DNA of 64,000 nt from Rhea pennata (Eukaryota; Chordata; Aves; Rheiformes; Rheidae): positions 95,275,435 to 95,339,434 of the forward strand of contig NC_084665.1 in assembly GCF_028389875.1 (NCBI RefSeq). The letters run 5' to 3'. Under the pieces are notes generated by a model, which saw nothing but the letters and a program-made list of their open reading frames with translations, did no database searches and had not been told where the DNA came from. Positions 38,409 through 50,210 of this stretch are shown here, piece after piece. A program made the position numbers and the translations under genes. Within the stretch, counting starts at the first letter, position 1, and the number at the start of each line of letters is the position of its first letter.

Positions 38409-38678
38409 ATGGCGGTGAACTACAGCGCCAAGGATGAGGCGGACGGGCACCCCTCGGGCGGCGTCGGGGTGGCGGGCGGCGGCGCCGTGGGCGGCGGCGG
38501 CGGGGCCGTGAAGACCCGCAAGCCCGATAACACGGCGTTCAAGCAGCAGCGCCTGCCGGCCTGGCAGCCCATCCTGACGGCGGGCACGGTGCTGCCGGCC
38601 TTCTTCATCATCGGCCTCATCTTCATCCCCATCGGCATCGGCATCTTCGTCACCTCCAACAACATCCGCGAGTACGAG
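38409..38678 (+). CDS. TMEM30A: TMEM30A coding exon 1
   Basis: Residues 1-90: a cytosolic N-terminus with a Gly/Ala-rich insert (about 16-34), the invariant [18 protein letters not shown] motif and TM1. The donor gag|gtgcgc at 38679 is phase 0. Confidence 0.95.
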
Positions 38679-41600
38679 GTGCGCGGGGCGGCGGGGCGCG
38701 GCCTCGCCCTCCCTCCGCGGCCGCCCGGGCCTCCGGGGCCGAGGGCCCCAAGGCGCGGGGAAGGGCTTGGGGCGCCGGCGGCGGGAGCCGGCCTGGATTA
38801 AAGGTGTTGCGGAACATAGGAATAGCTGGTTTGCTCTTGGCTCGGCGTCGGGCAGGAAAAGACAAAAGTGGATTTCGCACGGGGAAGTGGAGGTGGTTTC
38901 TGTGCTGAACTAATGCCTTGCCTTGTCTGTTTGAGTTTAGTTTAACATTTATACTCTTTCAAAAACTACTGTTATTACCCCGGCTAGGCATTGAGCTTAA
39001 TGAGTGTCTGCTGAGCGGACAGTAGTTCTCCTGTCAATTTAAGTGAGCTTCTGGGGGAATTAATGCCAGCATATAGTCAACATATGTCTCAGTATTGAGC
39101 TCCTTTTCCATAAGGGAAGAAAAAGTGTTCATCGTTCATGAGATAACTTATGGTAATGGACAGTATCTGAAGTTTCAAAGTAATTATAGTTTCAAGACAG
39201 AACTTTGTGCTGGATGCATTGCTATAATTCTTATGTATGAATGGTTTGTCATTTTAGATGCTGAGAGACAGAGGTATATGTAACAGCACAGGTCTAAGAG
39301 AAAGAGACCTTCAAGAGTCTTTTTCTAATTATACTTACAAAACTTAATCGTTTATACCTGAAGCTTAGCCACACTTTTGTCATGAGAAGTTGCTTGCTGT
39401 TTCTCAGAATTGAATGTTATATCAAAGGTCCTTTTGATAGCAGAAACACTTTGTATTGTAAGAAGCACATGAACACATGTGCTCAAATTGACAGCTCTGA
39501 TTAGTTCCAGTAAGCTGGACCAAGATTAATTGTAAGATGGGGGAAATGGGGCTTGTTCAGTGTGTTGGAGAATGTATATATTATCAAATCATTCCAGTCA
39601 TTTACGTAACTTGTCTTTTTCATGTAAGTAGTGTTCAGATCAGTGACATAATTGCTGATAACCAGTGACAATGAAGCCCCATTAACTGATGAAATTGAGG
39701 TAGACAATGAATAGTAGCAGTATCTTGTCTATCTGGCACAATGCAAACAATGTTATAATAAAACCAGAAAAGGAAAATGACTTTTAAATTTTTTAGAACC
39801 AAAACTCTACAGTCAAGGAAAGTAAAAGCTGAAGTTAAAAAAATAAAGCTGAAATGTGTTTTACAGCCTCATAATGTTGTATGTAAGCTTATTGGCAGAA
39901 GAAGCATTTTTTTTTTAAGTTTGAGGGTGCATGATATTTTAAAGTTGACACAGGTACTTCAGAAAAGATTGTTAAGTTGTCATGGGTGTGTAGGGTTTTT
40001 TAATGCCACCTTGTAGTCATATTTAAGATAAATATAATCACTTATTTTCAAAAGGACGCTCAGTTTAGAAAAGTAACAAATATGCGCACTGACACTGACT
40101 TGCTGACAGCTGCACTTGAAATAGCCATACTCTTATGATAAAACAGCATAAACTCAGATTCTGATGATTTTAAGGTAAATAAAATCAAGTAAATCTGTGT
40201 GTGTGTGTGTGCATACACACACACACAAATATATATATATATTTAACAATGTGGATCAGTGGAACTCTTTTCTATGGGTTGATCTGTAAGCATAGAATAC
40301 GCACCAGTTTCACTTGAGTCCAAAATACAGGCTACTCCCTTACCTTGTATTTCTGTTGTGTGCATATTCAGAGATCTTATATACTATTGCTGCTTAGCAG
40401 TTCAGTCCTGTGCTCCTGCAGAGTTCTGCTATGCGCCGCCAACTACATGTTCATACGTAACACTAAAAGCCGTAAGTGAACTGGGAGCATGATTAATGCT
40501 CTCCTGCACAATCTGATTGCATATACAAAGCAGTAGTAGTCATTTACATTTGGAAGCAAGATTGAATTTATTTATTAATTCCAAGATATTCATGATTGGA
40601 AAGGAATTTATTTATTTACTTTTCTGAGTGGGTTCAGACTTGTTACCCACCTCACATGAAGCTTTCCTCAGTCAGTTTAATAAGCTTTTCTGAGGACAAG
40701 AGGGACATAGTTCCTGAGTTCTGAGAGAATAACTTCAAATTATAGTAGTTGAGATGTGCAGATAAAGATGGGGAAGCTTGTGTTCTGTTCTTTGATCTTC
40801 ATGCATGTTTCATAGAGTGGTTTAATGCAGAAATTGTATGTGTATACACACATGCACACACGCACACATATATACATATATGAGATAATCATTTTAAAGG
40901 CAGGTAGACTGATACTTTTTATCTCGTCAGCTCAATTTTGAGGAGAAAGTTTAAACTGAGAAAGGCTTTACAGTTTAAATATTAAAACTTAAATGAAGCA
41001 TTTTACAGTCTAGCATTTGGTCTCTAAATACCAGTGAGGGATGCAATTCAAGGTACAGCTACTGCCTGTATTTCTAGCTTAGAAGGCTCCCTCTGTGGTT
41101 GGCATGCTGGATTTTGATAGTAACCTCCAAATGTTATTCACAAATAGCTGTAAATTTAGCTCTTGGAGACAGTGCCTGTAAAAGCTGGCTGCAGTGACTA
41201 AGCTCTTTTAAAAATGTAATTGGAACAGGAAGCAGAGCTAGTTATTTACTCTTGTCTTCTAGACAATAGCCTACCTGTTAAGTGTGTGTGTGTGCATGTT
41301 TGTGAACTTAGCGTATTGGAGTTGAACAAAAGGTGTAATTTATGCCCCCAAAATAAATACCTGTATACAGTTGGAATCATTCCTAGCCCTTTCCTGGAAT
41401 TAAAATTGTAGCCATTAGTATCTCAGGGAATTGTGCTGTTCTCATACAAGTGCAAGGACTGAGCAGCCAAATGCAGATTTTCCATTGATTTCCTTTATAA
41501 GCACTCTTTAGTTCAAACATAGAAGGTTTCCATGGTTTTAATGTACCAGAAATATAGTGCTTTTTATATTGGTTGTTCTGGTAGCACTTTCTCATAATTT

Positions 41601-44600
41601 CAAAGGGGGTAAATACCTTGGGACTATCCTGAAAATGATTTGGGTGGAAAATGAGGAAAGGCTACATGTTTATTTTTGGCTTGTACTTCTAAAGAGTGAA
41701 AGTGTCTTCCTTCCACTCCCTGCTCTGGGAAGGATCATATTGACAGAGCATAATAAAATATAGTAAGAACTGACCATATATATATATATGTATGTGTGTA
41801 TGTATGTATGTATATATATATATATATATATATAAATTAACTTGGTGGCAGAGAGATCCCACCAAGTATGGGGAATATGCATGTACAATAGTTGTCTTAT
41901 TTATATACTGTGAAAATACAAATGAACTGTGAAGGATCTCAACAACCTGAAAAGTCTTTGGTAGCAGATAACTTTGATACACCAAATGTCCTTAAATCAC
42001 TGGTTCTTGAAAAGACCTATCAAGAAAGGACATGCTCTGTGGGTTTGTTGTACTCAGCTGCTGGCCATTCCCTGGAGACAGGATGCTGGGTCAGATGGAT
42101 TTCTGCTGTGGCCCAATAAATTCTTAATGTAATAATGTCATTATTTGTCAAGAGATGAAAACAGATCAGATATATATTAAGCTACCTGAGGGCTTTAATA
42201 AAAGATATGTGGATCTTGGATAGCTTAGCTAAAGGGATAAGGATACCTGTTGAATGTAACCTGTAAATGTGGATGCAGAAAGAAAAATATATGTTAGCAG
42301 TTACTGTAGAGTAAAGCTCTTGGATAGTATTGAAGCTGACAACATTGGTCAAAAGTGTGGTTCTGTTTTCATATACATCACTTTCATGCTTAACACAATT
42401 TAGCTAATGGTATTTTTTTTAAAAATGGAGTCTTTAGTTCTTTTGCAACCTTTAAGTATTGAGTTTTGCTTTTGATCTGAGATAGTTCTTTAGTCAATGC
42501 AGAAGTTTTAGGATATGGAGGTAAAATCTTTTTCTAAAGGAAATGCTTTGTTAAGACTGCTTCAGCAGAAGAGAGAGGAAAAAAAAATTAGCTATGAATG
42601 AACAAGATCTGTAGTTTGTTTAGAACAGCGGGGGTCAATGTTCTATACCTAAACAGAGCACTTGAGGACTATTGATGTAGTGCTGTTTCCAGATCAACAT
42701 AGTCTCAATGTCTTGTTTGGTGAAGGAAGCAAAGACTACATGATCCTGTCCATCTTTCCCCTCTAATAGCTTCTGAAGCTGACTTGTTTCAGCTAGGTTT
42801 GTTAGAAGGGGATCTCATCTGTCAGAAACCTGGTAGCAGAACAGAAACTATGGATCTGATCTGAGATAGCAGAAGAACAGGCTTCAGTTGTTCCTTCCAC
42901 ATTGAAACTACTAATTCAAATGATACTGCTCTTAAATAGTTTGTTCATTTTGGCATATATTGCTCTGATTTGAGTTGAAATTCTAAATATAGACTTAATT
43001 ATTAAGTTCCTAAATAGCGAATTATAGGCAGATCGAAGTTTTTTCATCTTACACCTGAAGCTAACCTGCTGAGCCTGTGTAATTGTTTCCTGCTCTTCAC
43101 ATACTCAAGCCATACACAAGAGTGAGCTAATGCAATCAAATGGCTTCAGACAGCTTGGGGCATAGAATGAAGTCATGGCTGCTCAGAACATGTTATGTCA
43201 TGGTAGCTTAAGATTGGTTTCATATGCTTTTTAAATTTTATTTGTTATTAATGAGCTGCACTATTAAAGACAAATAATTTAGAATAAGACAGTTTAACAC
43301 TTAGTGTTGTCTTGTCTGTCTAAAAGTATTTGCCATTCTTGGCAAACCAGTACTAATGTCTTCATCTTCCCTTCTTTTGAGAAATCTTCTGACTCTATTT
43401 TGATGCCTACATATGGGCAACAAAGCAAAACCTTACATGAATGCCTTTTTGTATTAAAAATATAGACTGACTGTTTTTAGCCTTTTTGGGAAATATATAG
43501 AACCCCAAATCTACTTAGTATGTGTGTTTAGAAACATCATGTTGTCTTGAGTGTCTGTTTTTTCTTTTCTTTTTTCCTCAGCGGTAATGGTCTACCTCAG
43601 TGTTAAATTTATTTGAGGCAGAAATTAAACCTGAATAGGGTTTTAGTTGGTGTGGCATTCATTTTGCACTTCACTTCAACTCTATTTGGCTTGTTAATCC
43701 CAATTTTTTCCCTACCACTGTAAATTAATGACTTTTTCCTATTATAGATTGACTATACAGGAACAGAGCCTTCTAGTCCCTGCAACAAATGTTTAAATGT
43801 GTCCTGGGATAGCACACCACCTTGTACTTGCACCATCGATTTCACACTGGAACATTCATTTGAGGTATGTTACCTTGTATACAAAATAGAATTAGAATTT
43901 GAGGTATGTTACCTTGTATACAAAGTAGAATTAGAATGGAATAATATGATTTATTTGATAATTGATAAGTGTGCTGCATTACGTAAGTCTTTTTTTAATT
44001 TTCTATTTGAAAGGACTGTTTCTAATTGTCTTATTAACTTGGACTTGATAGACTTTGTATGTGTTTGTTTTTGTGTGCCTTTTCAACAGGGGATGAAATG
44101 AGTATTAATATCTCCATCAGGAAATGCATAATATTAACTGAAATGCTTCTGTTGTATACATGCAGATTTACCTTCTATGTACTTGATGTATCATATAGCT
44201 AGCCAGTAGACCAGATATTCTTACGTGACTTAGAAAAGCTCAGTTCAACAAGAATTAGAAAAAACAGATAGTGTTTTCTGGCAAACTGGAGGCGAACCAT
44301 AAAGCTTGCATGCTTAGCATTGGAGATAAGTGTTGGAGTTCAGCACTAATTAATGTCTTACTGATAGTTTATGGCATGTTGATGCTGTTTGACTTTAGGA
44401 TGCCAGCTTATATTAGGATAGTTCTCTTCATGTACTGTCAATGGGAAGAGAGAATTGAGGCTCCTAATTTATTAATGTTGCTGTAAAATAAAACAAAATT
44501 TAAGAAGTCAAAACTTAAGCTTTCTTTCAATCACTGTTTTAATGTATTTCATTGATCTCTTATCTTTTTTACATGAATGAAAATCCATTTTGCTTCATCT

Positions 44601-47600
44601 TGCTTGTTGTAGAGCAATGTATTCATGTATTACGGACTTTCCAACTTCTATCAAAACCATCGTCGTTATGTGAAATCTCGAGATGACAGCCAACTAAATG
44701 GAGATAACAGTTCATTACTTGTAAGTATTTATACCTGGATATCACTAAACAACTTCTGACTATTACATAAATTGCCACATACCAGAGTATATATTTTAAT
44801 AATACTTAGGTACTAGATCTTTTTTTCATAATATAAGCTGATGATGAGGAATTGATATTTTGGTTACAGGAAGTGACTGTGTAATGTACTGTAATATTTT
44901 ATGGGAATAATTTCAGCTGGTGGATGGCAATAGTGTACCTTAAGCATTTCTCAGTGTTGAACAGTTTAAATCTCAAGAGTTTGTCTATCATGTTATCTTC
45001 AGCCAATAAGATCTGCTATCTTTATCCATTCTGTGTGAAGTTCTCATTTTCATTGTAAAACAATTTTCAGTTACTTAGCACTTAATTTGGTCTAGTGCAG
45101 CTAAATGAATCTGTTTTTGTAGACTCAGATTCAGTTTCAATCCTGAACTTCAGCATTATTAGGAAACATCTGTACTATGTATTCTGTTCAGAATACTGTA
45201 TAATGCTTATGACTAGACCACTGCTCTTTCCTAATTTTTAGACATTAGAGGAGTACAAACATATTTTGGTCTTTATGTGGCTCCAGCCAGAATTACTCTT
45301 TTTTTAAGTGTTCTAAAAGGGGAGTGCCAAGAGGTTACAACTGATGACTGATACTGGGTCTTTTTCTGTTTGCACTTCTGGCATATTTCTGGAATCCTTG
45401 CAACTTTTTGCATTTTGTGTTACACTTCTGGGGAGGTTTTGGGTTTTTTTAAGTCTATTTTTTGAATACTGACTTATTAAAAAATACCCTTCCTCAAAAA
45501 AATGCTTGAATATTCCTGATGGGGAAAATGCTACTATCAAAAGATTAAAACAAAAAAGTTCTAATAGAGAGCTTCCCTTAAGAAAACAAACAGAAACCTC
45601 TTACTTTTTTTAGTATGGCTTTTGTGAGATTCCAATTTTATTTAGTTTTTATTCATACTTTGAAAAGAAAAATCATTATGCTCTCCAATATTCAAGTATT
45701 TGTAAATAACTTGACTTGAATGTACCACAAAAAAATATTTTGTTGAGATGTGCAGATTGAGGTATTGTAGGAAAAACAAAGTTAATTGGATAGACTGGCA
45801 CAGACTTACCTGCCTCTTTTTCTTTCTAAATATCAGAATCCAAGTAAAGAATGTGAGCCTTACCGCACAAACGAGGACAAGCCTATTGCTCCTTGTGGAG
45901 CTATAGCCAACAGTATGTTTAATGGTATGATATCACCTTTAAATTAGTACTTAAAGATGTTTTCATGATCTAGTGTATGTTTCATATTGTGCTGGAAGTT
46001 AATCTGAGTAAGAGCATGATTTTTTCCTTTCGAATTAATTGTTCCATATAGATAGGTATTTTGTGCATTACTGCTGTTGCTTTTTTTGTTTTCATTTTGA
46101 AAGGGCTATCAGAATTGAGTTAATATTATAGCATACAGTAGGTGGAAATACCTGTTGTGAGAAGCTGTTACAGCTATGGAATAAATATATAGATATTATG
46201 TACATATAATACACTGCTATCTAATACACATAGATGCTTAAAGAATAGTTTGTGGTTGCAGCAGGCAGATGATGTCCACTTTTTTGTTTGCTTTTGTTTA
46301 TCCTGGAGAGAGTTTCACTGCCTGTGAGAATCATCTGTTAAAATGAAAGTATGGGGTTTTGTGTATGTGCGTTAAGTTTATTTCCAAATTTGAATTTCTC
46401 CTTAGATACATTGGAATTATACCGCATTGATAATGATACAAGGATTCCCATTACTTTGATTAAAAAAGGCATTGCATGGTGGACAGATAAAAATGTAAAG
46501 TTCAGGAATCCTTCAGGGGATACAAATAACTTAACTGCACTTTTCCAAGGTAAGAAAGATTGGGAATTTTAAGAACAAAATACTAGCAGAACACTTCAAG
46601 TGCACTTTGATTCAGCCTGAATTTTACCTCATTTCAGTGAGTGTAAAAGTACTGTGGTTCTCTGAAAAAAATTAAGTTAAAGACTGCTATAGAAAGATTG
46701 CCTATAAATAATGAAGGCTATAAACTCAATGTGAAAATGTGTGTGTTTAACTTTTCTATAATCATTTAAACTGAAATTAGGGCCCATTTTTATTCTATTT
46801 TTTGTCTTTCTGAAGTTCCAGATAACTACTTTCAGTCAATGGCTTATCATCAACTTAGGCCTATTGCTCTTATTTTCTGTGTTATGGGTAATATAAAGCT
46901 TTATTATACAGGGGAGAGGGGAAGCCTATTTCATTGCAGTACAGAGAAGTATTAGCTGGCAAAATTTATTTTTTAGTAATAATCATTATCTGTCAGATAT
47001 GCATTTAGTATTGATTAAAAGAAGATGATTGATCTGAAAATACTCAAACAGGTATTCAAATAGAAAACTATTTTAAAAGGCTTATAGTTTTTCTAGTTTT
47101 TTAATGCTCCTTGTGGCAATTGTTCTTTAGTTTTTACTTACTTTGTCTTTTCTGTGACTCTTTGGCAGCTAATTCCTATTTTATGTTGTGGTGGTTAAAA
47201 GGTTCCTGGGTTAAGTGATTTTCCTCGTTGTACTTTGGATCGTTGAAAAATCAGAGAATAATATTTTATGTGAACTTTAACTTCTGATCTTTATTTCACT
47301 TGAAGATTGAAAATAGTCTAATATACGCACTACTGTAGGGCTTGAGTTTAACTCTAAAACAGATCCTGCAGTTGTTTTAACCAAACTTTATATATGGCGT
47401 TTTCATTTTAATATGCCTACTGGTAGATTGTGCATAGATTTCTAAAAACGTGATGTTTTTTGGGATGAGAAGAAACTAAATTCTGCCTTGGTTGTTGAGG
47501 TAAAAACAGTTTGGTAAAGCAAAATTGTATTTGGCTAACAATGTCTGAAAGTAATCTTCCTCAGGGCTTTAAGGTGTGTGTACATATGGAAGGTATATAA

Positions 47601-50210
47601 TAGCTTCTGGTTTAACCTGATGTGGGTTTATTGTTTAGTCACAGCCAAATTATGTGTTACCAAACTGATGCTACCCTTGGAAAGGCAGATAACTTATCCT
47701 AATATCAGTGCAAAATTGTATTTTCAATAGATTAAGGAAAATAGTGTGCAAGACACTAGTGTGACATCATCTGAAACATTGTGCATAATTTTATTTGCTT
47801 ATAGACAAAGAGGTGGTAGTCAAACTAACAACTGAGCAGAGGAGTTGCAATCATAATGGAGAATTATCTCACTAAGGTAGACTAATATTTTGAGACAAAC
47901 CTTCCTAATCCCTGTAAATATTTAGGGTAGGAGAACTTGTTTAATCTATTGAGCAGTGCTGGCATGAGAATAAGTGGATAGGAACTATTATTTAAGTTGC
48001 AAAAAATAAAAGTTCTTAAGCAGTCCAGCAGTCTTGCAATAGGAATGAGCCAGCCTATCCCTAATACTTGGAAGCTATACATATTTTTTGTAATATCAAC
48101 ATGAAATGACACATGGGGTCATCAAAATTCAAGTCCTGTATTTTATTAATATTTTTGTTTAATCTTAGGCACAACGAAGCCTGTAAACTGGCCCAAGCCG
48201 GTGTATATGCTGGACTCAGAGCCTGACAACAATGGCTTTATCAATGAAGACTTTATTGTGTGGATGCGTACTGCTGCTCTGCCTACGTTTCGCAAGCTGT
48301 ATCGTCTCATTGAAAGGAAGAATAACTTACAGCCTACCTTACAGGCTGGAAAATATTCTTTGGATATCACATACAGTATCCTTAAAAAAAAAAAAATTAA
48401 AAGGTGCTAATGGCATTAGCTGGATTACAGGGGTATATGTTTGTGGAAGTTCAAATTGAACTGGCCTCTTCCTAGGATCTCTTGAAAAGAGATGATAATG
48501 AGCAGTGGTTGAAAAGTGTTCGTGAGAATTGCATAGAATAATTAATAATTACTGTCTTGTACTCCTGTGCGAGTTTATAAAATCGTGCATGTTCAGTTTG
48601 ATAAAATTCAGTCTAATTTTTAGCTTTCATAAGTGAAATGACTGGGTTAGTTTAACTTCAGGATAGCTTTGTGAAATCTAAGTTGTCTCAACTAGTTAGA
48701 GTATCTTCTGAAGAGTGTGACTTTGCAGGGTTGCCCAGAGTGCTTTTTCTTTTTTTTTTTTAAGCCTAAAAATACATAATAGTTCAGATCAGAAAAATTG
48801 GAAATATCCTACATCAGAGAATGAAGGATCTTCAGATGCATCCTGATACAGGTGATACTTCGCCTCAGCCAATAAGCCTTCTCGATACCTGTTACATGGC
48901 CAAAATGTTGAAGCCACAGCTGGCTATTTTCTTGTTCCTGCCAGAGTTTACCTGTAAAATACTCTGTAGGCATGCTTTACTTTATCTCAGGTTGGTAACA
49001 TAGTCAGTTTGCCATGTGAAATTTTTAATTGGCATATGCACTGCTAATCCTTTTCTGCCTTCCTGTGATTTTTCTGTGGACTATTAATTACTGCCTTGAC
49101 ACTAAAGGGCGTTGAATAGCTGTGGGATGCCTGTCATGAATGCAGGAGTGTAACCTTTGTTAAGGAGTTCAGGGCCTGCTCTAGGTCCTTGTGTGGCAGT
49201 ACGTGTTGTTGTAAAATTACTCTACTTGTGGACTTATTCCAGAACAACTTGCTCTGCCCTGCAGTAGCTCAAATCTGTGCATAAAATTAAATGGCTACCT
49301 TCACAGTGAGAAGGAAATTAGGTAGCTTTTGTATTGTAAAGGAATTAAGAGAAGCATTAGAAAAAGAAGTTGGTAGCCTAGAAATTTGAGAGTACATTCT
49401 CAACCTGTTAAGTTTAAAGAATAACGATGAGATGTAATCTAGGACAGATCAAACTGACTTCGGAGGAGAGAAAAAGGCCAGAGCTGTGCAGCAGGTGGAT
49501 AATGGCCTGTCATTCTGTTTTGGACAAACTACAGAATAGACAGAAATGCAGGAGTGTTGTCATAGAATTCTTAAGGTCTGAAAGCTCTCAATCATTTGTT
49601 TGGTTGCTGCCTAATGCTCATCTAGATAGCTGCTATAGTCAGTCATCTTTGTTGCAAAATTTTGGGGAGCACTTACAAAAATGAAGGAATGTCCGTAATA
49701 ACTTCATAATTAAAGAATCTGATTTGCCCTCATTTTATAGAAGTTATTTTCAGAAACTGACAAACTTGTCCATATACTCTTCACTTAAAAAGAGGTTGAG
49801 AAATGTCTACCATGGCATTTTTATTGGCATAGTTGAGAGTGCATAGGTTAATCTTTGTCTAAATAAAGAACACAGTCTTTAATATCTGCATTTCCAGTAT
49901 TCACAGAGGAATGTTTGTGTTTGGAGGCCAAATGAAATAATCCAAGATTGTAATGTGCCAGACAAAATACAAATAAGTTTGGGAATGTGCTTCTTGTTTT
50001 CCTATATGTTCTTCAGATTATCCTGTACACAGCTTTGATGGACGAAAAAGAATGATCCTAAGCACCATCTCGTGGATGGGAGGCAAAAATCCCTTTCTGG
50101 GAATCGCTTACATCACTGTGGGTTCGATATGCTTTTTCTTAGGAGTCGTTTTGCTGATCATCCATCACAAATACGGAAATCGAAACACTAGTGCAGACAT
50201 TCCCAATTAG
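38409..50210 (+). CDS. TMEM30A: TMEM30A (CDC50A), P4-ATPase flippase subunit, complete gene
   Basis: CDC50A pairs with P4-ATPases (ATP8A, ATP11 and others), takes them out of the ER and is needed to flip phosphatidylserine and phosphatidylethanolamine to the cytosolic leaflet. Coding joins: 38409-38678, 43748-43864, 44613-44720, 45837-45924, 46406-46549, 48169-48375, 50017-50210; 1128 bases, 375 residues (human 361, from memory). The start is in a good context (gcgccATGg). A Gly/Ala-rich N-terminus explains the extra length. TM1 is about residues 55-81 and TM2 about 338-360, with both ends cytosolic and a large exoplasmic domain between. Cysteines are conserved at 102, 105, 116 and 118 and in exon 4. 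Sequons are at N107, N194, N204 and N236. Oddities are a duplicated exon-2 donor and a U12-type donor on intron 6. TMEM30B is the paralogue, usually intronless, so it does not fit. Confidence 0.97.
40196..40244. repeat. (TG)n-CAT-(AC)n-(AT)n compound microsatellite
   Basis: About eight TG units, a short gcata spacer, then about seven AC units and an (AT)n tail. The TG and AC arms are complementary and can fold as a hairpin; alternating Pu/Py also favours Z-DNA. Confidence 0.9.
40837..40881. repeat. Mixed (AC)/(AT) dinucleotide repeat
   Basis: Imperfect tgtgtatacacacatgcacacacgcacacatatatacatatatg. Simple sequence only. Confidence 0.8.
41774..41834. repeat. (AT)n/(TATG)n microsatellite
   Basis: About 60 bases of alternating TA with an internal GTAT/TATG tetranucleotide block. 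A short - strand frame of Tyr/Ile/His repeats is only its translation. Confidence 0.9.
42045..42125 (+). mobile_element. Ancient CR1/L3-like 3'-end remnant
   Basis: The order gctggccattccctggagacagg, atgctgggtcagatgga, then ctgtggcccaataaattctta resembles the 3' end shared by old CR1/L3-type LINEs (gagacaggatactgggctagatggacc...). Short and diverged, so the class call is tentative. Confidence 0.45.
43748..43864 (+). CDS. TMEM30A: TMEM30A coding exon 2
   Basis: Residues 91-129, phase 0 at both ends, from [15 protein letters not shown] to LEHSFE. Contains C102, C105, C116, C118 and a sequon at N107. The first donor gag|gtatgt is at 43865; an identical donor at 43904 lies in a 39-bp tandem copy. 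The first is preferred because SFE joins directly to the next exon as in the human protein. Confidence 0.93.
43859..43936 (+). repeat. TMEM30A: 39-bp tandem duplication spanning the exon-2 splice donor
   Basis: Unit 1 is 43859-43897 and unit 2 is 43898-43936. They differ at one base (A at 43886, G at 43925), so 38 of 39 match. Both contain tttgag|gtatgttacc, so the exon end and donor are duplicated exactly. Confidence 0.97.
44613..44720 (+). CDS. TMEM30A: TMEM30A coding exon 3
   Basis: Thirty-six codons, phase 0, [20 protein letters not shown] onward to DNSSLL. Acceptor gttgtag, donor ctt|gtaagt. This is the most conserved part of the exoplasmic domain. Confidence 0.96.
45837..45924 (+). CDS. 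TMEM30A: TMEM30A coding exon 4
   Basis: Encodes [20 protein letters not shown] and GAIANSMFN, plus one base of an Asp codon. Acceptor aatatcag, donor aatg|gtatga. The two Cys probably form the second disulfide pair of the family. The N194-D-T sequon spans this junction. Confidence 0.95.
46406..46549 (+). CDS. TMEM30A: TMEM30A coding exon 5
   Basis: Completes D195 and encodes [14 protein letters not shown] through the invariant [16 protein letters not shown] to ALFQ, plus one base of G243. Acceptor tccttag, donor caag|gtaaga. Sequons N204-D-T and N236-L-T. Confidence 0.95.
48169..48375 (+). CDS. TMEM30A: TMEM30A coding exon 6
   Basis: Completes G243, then [14 protein letters not shown], the conserved [20 protein letters not shown] motif and [12 protein letters not shown], ending DITY plus one base of N312. 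The donor is aca|gtatcctta, a minor-spliceosome type. Confidence 0.96.
48376..50016 (+). other. TMEM30A: TMEM30A intron 6, probable U12-type (minor spliceosome) intron
   Basis: The donor GTATCCTTA at 48376-48384 matches eight of nine positions of the U12 consensus RTATCCTTT and is a poor U2 donor. Near the 3' end ttttcctatatg lies about 10-20 bases before the AG, resembling the U12 branch motif TTCCTTAAC imperfectly. Confidence 0.75.
50017..50210 (+). CDS. TMEM30A: TMEM30A coding exon 7 (last)
   Basis: Completes N312, then [22 protein letters not shown]2 (about 338-360) and a short cytosolic tail ending ADIPN; TAG at 50208-50210. Acceptor gttcttcag. Confidence 0.96.

Larger units (their letters stand above)
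38679..43747 (+). other. TMEM30A: TMEM30A intron 1
   Basis: Five kilobases holding the tail of the CpG island, three dinucleotide-repeat clusters (40196-40244, 40837-40881, 41774-41834) and a short CR1/L3-like 3' end (42045-42125). No additional coding exon recognised. Confidence 0.85.
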
